Assembly: GCA_015179125.1 (NCBI GenBank)
Contig: WHVA01000116.1
Location: 1-64,000 of the forward strand
Origin: Gautieria morchelliformis
Lineage: Eukaryota; Basidiomycota; Agaricomycetes; Gomphales; Gomphaceae
Direction of reading: 5' to 3'
Length of the DNA: 64,000 nucleotides
Within the stretch, counting starts at the first letter, position 1, and each line of letters starts with the position of its first letter. Below are positions 1 to 9,405 of the stretch, one piece after another. The notes under the pieces are model-generated. The model was not told the DNA's origin. It worked only from the letters and a program-made list of their open reading frames with translations, and did not search any database. Position numbers and translations under genes: made by a program.

Positions 1-38
1 CTCGACCATTCATATGCTCCACCTGTTCTATTCATCAT

Positions 39-1560
39 TCAGCCCAGTTTTGCATGCATACTGGTCAAAGACTCTCCAGCCACCAGGTACATGACATCAT
101 CTATAAACGCAGGCGCCAGTCCATTGCATTCCTTGCGTGCCACCTCTATAAGACCTGCATTGTAGAAGTGGTACAGTACCACCAAGATGGGGTCACCCTG
201 GTCACACCCATTGTCTATGTTGAGCAGTTTCTGACAGAAAGTCATCAAATTGAATGCATGTTTGTCGCCCCTAGAGCCTGTTGTTGATCCAGTTGGTGTA
301 TTGTTGTTGATACCCCCTTCATGCACATATTATGGATTAGTTGGTCAACAGCAACACTAGGGAAGGCCCCCTTGACGTCTAAGAATAGTGCCGATACGAC
401 ATTGCCCTTTCTCCACTGCTCCTTAATAAAATCTAGTGTCAGCTGTATTGTGTCCGTGGTGTTGCGGCCTGCTCGCCCTCCAAAGTTGTTATCTGGCAGC
501 AGGTGTCGTGTCTCAGCATAGTAGGACAGGGTTTCTGCGACACATCCAGATAGAGGTTTCACGAGCGCTTCCATTAAGGTGATTGGTTGGTATGCTTTGG
601 CCACAGCATAGTCTGACTTCCCTGGTTTCCATAATGCTGCAATAGTGGTGGTCTTCCCCTGCTGTGGATAGGTGTTGAAATGAAAGGTTGCTTGGTAGAG
701 ACAGCCTAAATGTGGGGTCAGTAATGCTGCACAGTGTGTCAGCTGTGTTGGATAGGCCTGACGGCCCTGCAGCCTTGTACGGGATCATCCTCCCGATGGC
801 CCAGAGGATCTGCTGGTCTGTTATCGGTTCATACTCGAACGCTGGTGCTGGGTATTGGGTTGCATTGTCCCTCTGCTGTTGCACACCCTGTGAAGGGAAG
901 AAGGATTTGAACAGCAGCTTGGTCTTGTCCTCATTGTCTGTGATGGTAGCCTCTGTTCTGTTGGCTGTGGTGATCTTGAGTGGGGGAATCATTGTGCGAC
1001 CCCCATCCATTGATGGACCCGAGACCAGCCTGCTTGCCATCCATATCGTCTTTTTGTTGGCATTTTCGAGCCACTCTACCCAAAATTCCTGTTTGGTGGT
1101 TTTTATCAGGTCAGTGTACTCATTACACTTGTCGTGATATTCTTGATGACTGGGGTTCAGTGGGTTGTTGCATACTAGGTTAGCATGCCTCACCACCTGC
1201 CGCATTCTGGATCTGGCTTGACTAAGTTCCTTCATCCACCATCGCTTCGAGAAAGGTGAGGGCTTCAAGTAGGGAACCACTTCTTCTACCATAGTGTTGA
1301 TTGCTGTGGTGAGTTGTGTGAGCTGTTCTTCAAACTCCTCCTTGGTACTGAGTTCTGTGGGAGGCAGGAGTGTCTCCAGTCGGGTCTGCAACCGTTTGTG
1401 AAATTCAGGCCAGTCAACCTGTCTCCAATTCCTTCTTGTGGGCTCTTCTGCCCTTGGAAGCAACACATCTATTGTGCTGGATATCAGATAGTCATTTGTG
1501 CATGGGGGTTGTAGGTTGGGGTACACCATGCATTGCAGAAAAAGGTCATGCATGGCTGAG
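39..1560 (-). pseudogene. LINE ORF2: endonuclease C-terminus and reverse transcriptase, frameshifted
   Basis: The longest piece (513-1553) carries the endonuclease C-terminus, a linker and the RT entry motif PYKAAGPSGLSN. The RT then moves to a second frame at about 245-604, which shows KAYQPITLMEALVK, FGGRAGRNTTD and the catalytic motif A ALFLDVKGAFPSV. It moves again at 39-326, with motif B NGCDQGDP and motif C AFIDDVMYLVAG, where FIDD replaces the usual FADD. At least two frameshifts separate these parts. In the family this protein nicks DNA and performs target-primed reverse transcription. The thumb and tail lie beyond the window start. The methionine at 1553 is internal; translation continues upstream across the LTR insertion. 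Confidence 0.85.
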
Positions 1561-2857
1561 TGTCAAGATTGGTTTTTAGGTGTTAATATCATGTATTAGT
1601 GAACACAGCGAATGCCTGAATAACTTGTGTGAATAAGTATGCTGTTCGGCAAATAGGGTGAGCCAATAAATGTTCAGAAGATAAGAGGGCTGCCCAAACG
1701 GAGCTCACCCTATCTACAGTCATAGCGAAATAGCCCGTGGCACTTGACGATGTAATGTGCAAGGTGTCACGGAAAGGTTGTCTAAGTAGCGACAATCCTT
1801 TCGCCGGCGAAGGTGCTCCTTCGGAGCCCTTCACCGACAGCACAGAAAATAGTTCGAAGGCTAAAGTAACAAAGGTGAAGTACGAAAACTCACCAGTCGT
1901 GCTCAAGTCATCCTCTGGTCGAAGATAGGAATCTACAGGTGAGGGCTCAAGACGTTGATCACAGTGAGGTCAAGTTTGCACAAGATGGACATATGATAAT
2001 TGAACTGGGGATTATACATGCGAATGTGAACTACTTATATCAAATGCTCGTATTGTAACAGCGAATAGGAAAGAGGCCGTCATGAATCAGGTTTGGATAG
2101 GGGTGTGCAGTCATGATACAAAATAGATGGAATAGACATACAATAGAATGGAAGAGGGGTGCGAACATGAAACGATGGAGAGGAAAGAGGGCGAAGGCAC
2201 CTATGTATGAAAACACGCCTTGGGACCTGCATATACACCACCCTGCACGGACTCTTCATCTGCTGGGTTGATCCCTCACAGCCTACGGGTAGGACGTCTC
2301 GCAAATGCATCCCGGCCATATGAACACCTAAAGGGGTTGCATTAAGAAGGTGATGGGGCCAGTGATGAACCATCACGCCAGGTAGAGGATGTCAATCCTG
2401 TTTGATGGCGTGCCTGCTGGCGAATGATGCGAGCAGCGAATGGTCATTCGGCGAATGTGGTGAAGGGCGAACAGAGAGGACATAGAGGAGGAGTGGTCGA
2501 TCCCAAATAAAATTAATTCTTTTATCAAAGGGAGGGGTGAAGCCGAGCAAACATGGAGGAGGAGTGGCCAAAGGGGAAACAGGGATAGCTGGGTGCAGGA
2601 AATACACGAATCGTGACAATCTGATCATAGGAATAACATCAAAGGGGGTCGAGCAGAGGCGGTGATAGGGCCAGTGATGAACCACCAAGCCAGTCCAAGG
2701 ACTTTGATCATGCTTTGATGGCGTGGCTATGGTGAATGGCCCGAACAGCAAAGATTGGTCGCCGAACATGGCGAAGGGCGATCAGAGCAAACATGGAGGT
2801 GGAGTGAGGAATGGGAGGACAGAGTGACTGAGTATAGGAAATAAGCGCGTCATGACA
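1561..2857 (-). mobile_element. Solo LTR of the TGTCATGA family, inserted in the LINE
   Basis: It starts TGTCAAGATTGG and ends TCATGACA on the plus strand. A perfect 5 bp target duplication CTGAG sits at 1556-1560 and 2858-2862. The same family occurs in opposite orientation at 49060-50088 and 61856-62886. This copy is about 270 bp longer because its promoter-proximal part is partly duplicated: the blocks around 2340-2616 and 2640-2857 resemble each other. No internal region is present, so it is a solo LTR left by LTR-LTR recombination. Removing it joins TRPDNVFCT to SAMHDLFLQC in one endonuclease frame. Confidence 0.9.
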
Positions 2858-2922
2858 CTGAGGTGCAGAAGACGTTGTCTGGCCTTGTGCGGTTCTTGGA
2901 GCTGGACGCACATAGGGTTGGT
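2858..2922 (-). pseudogene. LINE endonuclease fragment between two LTR insertions
   Basis: These 65 bp belong to the LINE endonuclease and are stranded between the two LTRs. In the minus frame they encode PTLCASSSKNRTRPDNVFCT. This aligns with PTLQSMSTKNWTRVDNVFCT in the second LINE copy (28512-28727), the usual motif before the catalytic histidine of APE-type endonucleases. The fragment starts and ends at target duplications (TTGGT and CTGAG), which fixes both insertion points to the base. Confidence 0.85.
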
Positions 2923-3668
2923 TGTATGGGAACTGCTGTTCAACCAGCATACTGTATAGTCTCGGATCAAGCTGTTCAACCAGCCTTCAAACTGTCTCCT
3001 TACTGTAAATTTGTATTCTGCATCAAAGGCCTTTAAAACAACCATTTATCGCCATCATAAAAATATCGACTATCCTCATAAGGCCTATTCAAACCTCCCT
3101 CTAATTATCTATGAATTTTACTTAGTTTTCCGAGGCTGTCTTCACTCAAACTCACTTATTTCTGTGCAGCAGAGTTGTGGATACACATGTCCCCACAACT
3201 CTGTTTCGGACTTCCAATTTCAAACTCCAACTGGACACTCACGTTCACTCGCGGATTGTGCACCCATAGTCACCCACAAATCCAGCCAGGTGGCTCCTTC
3301 AGACTCAGCCTCTGAGTTTGAAAAGCCTAGTCATTTGCTTGTACAGCCTCAATGACTCAACCGACTCATGCACACCTTGGTGAGTCACATGTACCTGACT
3401 CACCCAAGCTGTCATAAATCACATGAGTCCAATTAATGACTCATTCCGGACGAATCAAGCCCTGATTGGTGGAAAACCCTGTGGAGTCACCAGTAGGAGT
3501 CATTTCAAGTCACTGTGAGTCATCAGCCGAAGCTGCCCGCGTTCCACAAGCACTATGAGTCAGACAGAACCTTCCCACGCATTCTGAAAGCTTCCTTGTG
3601 ACTCATTCCCCCATTCCATTAATAGATAGAAGGTTCTACCGCTTAGTTAAGCGCCTGTACAATACAAT

Positions 3669-3675
3669 ATAAAAG
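3669..3675 (+). promoter_or_regulatory. TATA box of LTR family B
   Basis: TATAAAA followed by GGAGG. The same motif in the same LTR context occurs at 26329-26335 and 47567-47573, as expected for the retrotransposon core promoter. Confidence 0.6.
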
Positions 3676-4011
3676 GAGGCCATTTTTGCCTGCCTTTCAT
3701 CAGTCAATACAGTATCTTCTATCCAGCCAAGCCTGTGTGCCAGTCACAGCTGCTAATCCCAGCTAGGGGGTTAGTGATCCTAAGCCTGTGCAACTAGCAC
3801 AGCTGCTACTCGAGCAAGTGTTAGTACAATCAGCCTTCTATCCAGCCAAAGCCTGTGCACCAGTCACAGCTGCTAATCCCAGCTAGGGGGTTAGTAATCC
3901 AAAGCCTGTGCAACTAGCACAGCTACTAACTCAAGCAAGTGTTAGTAAAATCAGCCAATACATCATCATCTTCTATCCACGTACCTTGTGTGACTTGCCA
4001 AGCTGCTAACC

Positions 4012-4824
4012 GGGGCCGCGGTAGCTTAGTGGTAAGCCCGCCCTGGGGGTTGAGCGTGTAAGCTAAGGCTGAGCGTTCAATCCTGGCCCCTCTGGAGATA
4101 ACACCCTAGACACTCCGAGAAATTTCGGCCACACTGATTGCCAATAACACCCAATTGCCTGCCCCAAATATGAATGGTGATATACTCAACTATCCCTTCC
4201 AATTCAGAACCAACCCTTTAGGAACATGATAACACCTACTCCAATTATCTAATCCATCCAACCAACGCATTGGAGTACCGGGTACCTGTACTATCATGAT
4301 TTGTCACACCGACAGCCAGAGGCTGGGCCGAAACATCAGCAGTAGACTGCAGCTGCTGCCACTCGTTGGGGTGCAGGAAAGGTGTCAAGGTGGTGTCGCA
4401 GCTGAGGGGTACAAACTGGTGTACACATGGGTATTACATGCCCAAATAAGCTGTGGAAGGTTGATTACTATGCGGTTTATGGGTTAGACTGTTTGGCTTT
4501 AAAGGGGTGCTGAGGGGAATATCGGTGTTTCAGGGGCATGATACCCATTTATAACAAAAAGGAACAAAAAGACATCACAACACTCACACGACCGACGACC
4601 GGTCTCTGCTCAACTATCAACATTGGACCTGAGGCCCCTTGGATCTCGACACCCGGATCGCATTTGTCGTGCTTGCCACTTTGCGGTTGAGTACTTATGC
4701 AGGCAGAATAATACACACAGGAGAATGAGGGCATCACCAAGGTAGATACAATGAATGTAATGACCATCATAGGCATAGCCTACGGTCAATAAAATGACGA
4801 GAAAAAAAAAAAAAAAAAAAAAAA
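4012..4824 (+). mobile_element. tRNA-derived SINE with poly(A) tail
   Basis: A tRNA-like head (4012-4090) starts GGGGCCGCGGTAGC and pairs with a 3' GGCCCC. An A box (TAGCTTAGTGG, 4022-4032) and a B box (GTTCAATCC, 4075-4083) are spaced as in polymerase III promoters. An unassigned ~700 bp body follows, ending in 23 A residues (4802-4824). A 12 bp target duplication AAGCTGCTAACC flanks it at 4000-4011 and 4823-4834. The uninterrupted LTR copies at 26690 and 47800 lack it, which confirms insertion. The body is long for a SINE and may contain the tail of a partner LINE. Retrotransposition by LINE machinery is inferred from the family. Confidence 0.88.
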
Positions 4825-4848
4825 GCTGCTAACCCCAGCTAGGGTTAT

Positions 4849-5389
4849 TGTAGACTGTAGAGGACAGGAATTATAGGCAGACTGGACTTGGTGCTCAAAA
4901 GAAGACTAGAAATCAATTCACTCTCTCAGTGAATTTGGTTGTCACTTTAAATATATTATACACTACCTAGAAATCAATTCACTACAGGATTTCTAGGTTA
5001 ACAAATCGAAGAGAAATAAGACTAATTTACTTGCCTCTCTCAGTGAATTTGGTTGTCACTGAGAGAGGGGGGAAATGTGTCTCATGCGCATATACTACTA
5101 GCCAGCCCTTTAGCCCCGTGAGGCAATGGTGTGCCATGCTAAGCGCCCATAGAACGTAGCCCGTTAGTGAACAGCCGCAGCTCAAAAAGGACACTTGACC
5201 ATAACCACCCATAAAGAGTCGGTTGGACAGAACATGAAAAGAAGTAGAAATACAGCTTCGAAAAATCAAAGAAAAATTTGACAAATCATAGAATGATGTC
5301 AGCATGGTTTCAAGTCAAAATCAAAAGAAATACGAATGGTGGAATCTATTTGGCTTGATTTTGGTGCAGGAGCATAAATGCACCCAACA
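4849..5389 (-). mobile_element. Solo LTR (family C) inserted in LTR family B
   Basis: Perfect target duplication GTTAT at 4844-4848 and 5390-5394; ends are TG and CA. On the minus strand it begins TGTTGGGTGCATTTATGC, the same start as the solo LTR at 55042-55539, which lies in the other orientation. It holds short inverted repeats built from CTCTCAGTGA and TCACTGAGAG near 4917-5065. The related LTRs at 26700 and 47815 read straight through this site. Confidence 0.9.
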
Positions 5390-5829
5390 GTTATTACACT
5401 TACTTAGTGTATTAATTCTCAGTTAAGTAGTTGCGTTTTTACTTAGCCACCCAGACTAACACTCTAGGTGAAATTCTGCAGAGTGAGTCTGACAATCGAT
5501 TTCCTTGTCAATTAGCTCTCCAATACCCGAGACAAACTGATCAGTGACTTTCCTGTTCAGTGACTTTCACAAGTCACTTCTTAAACCCTGGTCACTCGTT
5601 TATTGCAGTGCATTGACATTAATCGGGTCAGTCCACTTACAAACTCTCTTGTGAAGCCATTCCTATCTTTTTGGAATACTTGGACCCCGATAGTCATCCT
5701 TGAACCTACAGACTAATAGTTTGCTATTCATTACGCCAGTAGTGAATATTCTTGCAGTTTCGTATACGACATGTTCTGATAGACCAAAGTGTTAGCTCTG
5801 ATACCAAAATCTTGAAGGGTTCCAAAACA

Positions 5830-6490
5830 TTGGTATATCTTTCAGCAGCACCATGAGCATGTCATACTGCGCTAGGATATCTAGCAATATTTGCACAGCG
5901 TCTAGGTTAGCAGCTATGAATAGGTGAGAGTTGCGCTCTTCATCCCAGAGCGGGTGATGCCTGTTGAAGTCGCCCATCCAAAGCATGTTGGCTGTTCGGA
6001 TGGTTTGGTCGCCCCACCTATCCGCCTGGATGGTGTCGTGAATCTTCTGGAGAGCATGTGAGTGATTACAGTAGCTGTATATGTTGATGAGGGTGATCGG
6101 GCCTGCATTAGTGTACACTAGCATAGCTACTACATCTTGCAAGTCGATGCTGATTTGCCGCCAAGTGCTAGTGCGGAGATGCCTATTTACAAAGGTGATG
6201 GCTCTGGTTTTCTTGGGGTCATCTCTGTGCGCTGTAGGGGTTAGCGAGTACCATCTGTGGTTGATATGTGTGTTTCCTAAAAAGTCAAAGTAGGGTTCCT
6301 GTAATATTATGATTCCATATTCATCGGGGTCTATGGAATTAATGAGGTCTTGTTGCACTATGCCGGATTTGTTGAGATTTTGCTGCCACATTTTCAATGT
6401 CGAGATGTTGCTTTCTGTTGTATTACTCATGGGTAGGGGGGTTGTGTTGTGGCACTCTGTCGTTTGGATGCATTGTGAATCCCACATCAC
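5830..6490 (-). pseudogene. LINE ORF2 endonuclease domain, N-terminal part
   Basis: The APE-type endonuclease reads WQQNLNKSGIVQQDL at the start, IIILQEPYFD (metal-binding E) and later MGDFNRHHPLWDEERN, the conserved DFN and H motif. The domain breaks off at LMVLLKDIP at the LTR insertion and resumes at 2858-2922 and below 1555. In the family it nicks target DNA to prime reverse transcription. The upstream end near 6490 overlaps the end of ORF1 in another frame, as is common in fungal LINEs. Confidence 0.85.
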
Positions 6491-8227
6491 TGAGGGATAG
6501 TTGGCACGTGCTCCCCATCCCCCCTAAATGTCCTCCTCTTCTGGTTAGTCCCGAGTCACTGAGCGGCCGTGTGAATTGCAGTGTCGTGGTTGTTTCCCAG
6601 GTGGTAATAGGTTGTTGGCCGATATGGGTCATCTTCAGGGTGGTACGAGTCGATGTTCGCTGCTGGACAGAAGCGAGGTCGGGCTGTGGGTACTGGGGGC
6701 ATTGCGGGCTCTTGTGGTGAGTGAACTGCCTCCCATGATTGCGGGTCTGTGCTGGACGGGTGGTACTGCATGTTGACTTCCTGACTTCTCTGTTGTATTT
6801 TGCTGTTCCACTCCCTGAACACTGGGCATCCTTGGTCCCAGGTGGCATGCCCTGCCCTGTTGCAATTAACGCACCTGTACTTGTTGGGGTCAGTTACGCT
6901 GCATGCTGTCGTCCGGTGCCCCTCATCCCCACAGGTTCCCCACACATCTGTGGGGTGGGGGCATTGTGCGGCCATGTGTGCTGTGCCTAGCTTCTGACAT
7001 TTGAGGCAGTGTTTGGCTTCCTGTATGAGTTTTCTCACGGTTGTCCTGGTACTCGCTATTAGGATCCCAAGACAGATGAGGGTATTGGCACCGGTTCGGT
7101 TTCGTAACTGTATGACAAGGTGAGCTGTGAATTGGCATTCTGAGCGGTGTTCGGGCAGTTTGATCCATCTCGCAGTTAGTATGTCACCCCGTTCGAGGGT
7201 GTTCGCATCCTCAACCGCTGCTAAATCATCTCGAGAGGGAGGTCAAACCTTACTGGGACAAATTTGGCGATGACGGGGTAGGTAGTGGGTTTGATTATCA
7301 CGGATGCATCAAGGTGTGCCAGGAATCTTTCTGCAAGAGCCTGGCTCTGGAGACTTTCTGCTGCGTCTTTGGTACTCATCTCTAGGAGGATGCCGCCATT
7401 GGGCAGTCACTGCACCCCCACGACTTTGGGTCTTTCCAGTTCATCTTCACCAATTGCCGCCTCTATTGCTTGGTTTGTGTTATCGAGTATGATGGGGTCA
7501 GGAAGATGTGAGATCTGAAGGTCTGGAGAGTTTGGTGCCTTGTCTATGAGCACCTGGCATGCGCCAAGGTCACACTTTGCTAGCATGCTGGATTGCAGGC
7601 CAACCGGCCTGGTGGCACATGCTGCTAGGGCTGCCGCATATGTCAGGTATCAGGTGCTGGTCACATTGACGGGAGGTTCTGTCAGGGTGTGCACTGTGAC
7701 CGCCGGGACCTGCACAGTCACTGCATCTACTATCCTCTACGCTGTCCTGTCGCTCTCCTGTCTCAGTGCTTCCACTGTACCTGTGAGGCTTGTTGTAGAT
7801 GCACTGATTGCTGCTACCGCTTTCTCTATCTTCTGAATGGTTGGTGACAGTGTGTCGTTAGCCCCATGCAGTCGTTCCTTGATGATCGTGGCCACTTCTG
7901 AGGCGACCATGCGTTCTGCTAGATCGTTCATTAGTGTGGATTCGCCCTCATACCTTCTTCCATCGTTTTGGGGATTGTTGCTTGGGCTTCTGCTAGGTGA
8001 AGCAGCGCCGTTGCGAGGGATTGAATCAATTTGAGCTGCTGGTGGGGGAGGAGTCGCTTGGATAGTAAGTATTGGTGGGCTTCCTCTGGGGTCAGTGCCG
8101 AGTTGTTGCATGTACTTTCAATGTCGCCTCTAGCAGTGTTCTGAGAGCTGGAGCACAGACTCCGACCATCTGTCCTGGGCGGGGGCGGTCGTGTGGTCGG
8201 TGCCTTTTTGCTGGGAATTGCTGACAT
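6423..8227 (-). pseudogene. LINE ORF1 (Gag-like, zinc-knuckle RNA-binding protein), frameshifted
   Basis: The start is an ATG at 8227 (MSAIPSKKAPTT). An N-terminal Pro-rich and Gln-rich part and a predicted helical part (LAERMVASEVATIIKERL, near 7900) are in different frames, so at least one indel has occurred. Zinc knuckles follow at about 6760-7000: CLKCQKLGTAHMAAQC, a degenerate WGTCGDEGHRTTAC and CVNCNRAGHATWDQGC. This protein would coat the LINE RNA. The copy at 28918-29685 keeps a longer uninterrupted N-terminal frame. A poly-T run (8278-8303) lies in the 5' untranslated part. Confidence 0.75.
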
Positions 8228-8827
8228 TGGGACCAGGTTTTTGCATGTCCGCAGTGGATGCTGGTTATGAGAAGCACTTTTTTTTTATTATTTTTTTTTT
8301 TTGGGCCAGGGAGGGGAGATCTGCTGTTATGAGAAGCGCTTTTCCAGGTAGTCGTCCCTTTTTGACTGAGACTTTCCGTGGATTTTTGGGTGTTGAGTTT
8401 GGTGAGGCGTGGGAATATTGCTTGTGGTGGTGGTTTGAGATCACGTAGGGGACACTCCACGAGTTAGTTCTCCTCCTCCGGGGTAAAAATGTTGTCTGAG
8501 GTATGTGTCACACATTCCTCCATGGGGCATCGGGATTGGTGAGAAAGGCGGGAGGCGGGGGTGAATCCACCGTTCGAAGAGCAGCCCAGAGACTTTGCTG
8601 AATCGCAGCATTCAATTCCCTCACTGACGGCAGTGTACTTAGCGAAGCAGAGTATACCTGCCAAGGCAGGTGTCAGGACAACATCCCTGACTGAGAGGGA
8701 AATGGCAAACTTGATAGGTCAGATGCGGTAGAAGCGTGATAATACTCTCTATCAGGGTGAAATTCCCAGCCGACGGCATATACTATGTTAGATAATGGGC
8801 AGTAAACAAGCATGCTTGACCCCCCTG

Positions 8828-9405
8828 TGTTATTGGAGGAGGAAAGGACAGTTTCAATCAGGACAATCTCATTTCTCATTTTTCTTATCACTCACCTTAT
8901 TTTCCCATCATTCCAAGTCGAGTCGAAGCGCATACATGCATACATGAGTCAAACATCGAGTCGAGGCGCAGACATGCATGCCACTGAGTTAAGAGTCCAT
9001 TTTCATGCCTACTATCAAGTCAAGTCATCATTCCACAGGTCTGACATCATTTATTTTATCATCTCCATCATTTATGAAGAGATTAGCCACATAGGAGCTA
9101 TTGCATCACTATTGACATCATTATACTCCTATCTCCTAAGTAGCATCATATTTCACATGATTATTACTCCTCACACATGATTATTTCCTTCTATCCTATA
9201 CTGCTTAAATACTTGGACTTTACACTAGAATAAAATAGCAACTTTACGATCTTTTTCCTCAGCAAGCTTGAGTTTACAGCTGCACTGGATTATTTTCGTT
9301 CCCTCCTCATTCTCAACCTCAGAACTTCAAATCATAAATCCCAATTCTTATTCCACTATTATCATTCTAAAGCTACCAGCACTCAACCCCGCTGCTGCAG
9401 TATTA
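8828..9405 (+). mobile_element. Private 578 bp insertion in U1, probable solo LTR (Copia-like)
   Basis: U2 and U3 read straight across this site. In U1 a 578 bp segment beginning TGTTATTGGAGGAGG is flanked by CCCTG at 8823-8827 and 9406-9410. The right end is GTATTA rather than the usual CA, so the terminus is mutated or the call is inexact. A TATA-like TTAAATA near 9205 fits an LTR promoter. Orientation rests on that motif only. Confidence 0.65.

Larger units (their letters stand above)
2923..5829 (+). mobile_element. Long solo LTR (family B) inserted in the LINE endonuclease, itself nested
   Basis: It begins TGTATGGGAACTGC and ends GGGTTCCAAAACA, with a perfect target duplication TTGGT at 2918-2922 and 5830-5834. 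Related LTRs lie at 24778 (truncated) and 46011-48260. Without its nested insertions (SINE 4012-4824, LTR 4849-5389) it is about 1.55 kb. It contains a tandemly repeated ~120 bp block at about 3718-3955 and a TATA box just upstream. Orientation is taken from the plus-strand Gypsy RT next to the related LTR at 24778. No coding region is present. Confidence 0.9.
1..8455 (-). mobile_element. Tad-like LINE (non-LTR retrotransposon), nested and truncated by the window edge
   Basis: Read on the minus strand, the order is ORF1 (from 8227), zinc knuckles, APE-type endonuclease, then reverse transcriptase running off the window start. The element is opened at two places by LTR insertions (1561-2857 and 2923-5829), each with a perfect 5 bp target duplication. 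Removing them rejoins the endonuclease reading frame. Several frameshifts lie in ORF1 and in the RT, so the copy is dead. The 5' end abuts the U repeat at about 8455, a junction also seen at 29912. The 3' end is outside the window, so its target duplication cannot be checked. Clade assignment to Tad1 is inferred from domain order and fungal context. Confidence 0.85.

Noticed and set aside
4012..4090. A functional tRNA gene
   Set aside because: A and B boxes and an acceptor-like pairing are present, but the anticodon and T stems do not pair well, and the sequence continues into a body with poly(A) and target duplications. It is the head of a SINE.
5027..5305. 92-codon ORF inside LTR family C
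   Set aside because: It spans the LTR hairpin region, is not open in the related LTR at 55042-55539, and has no recognisable domain.
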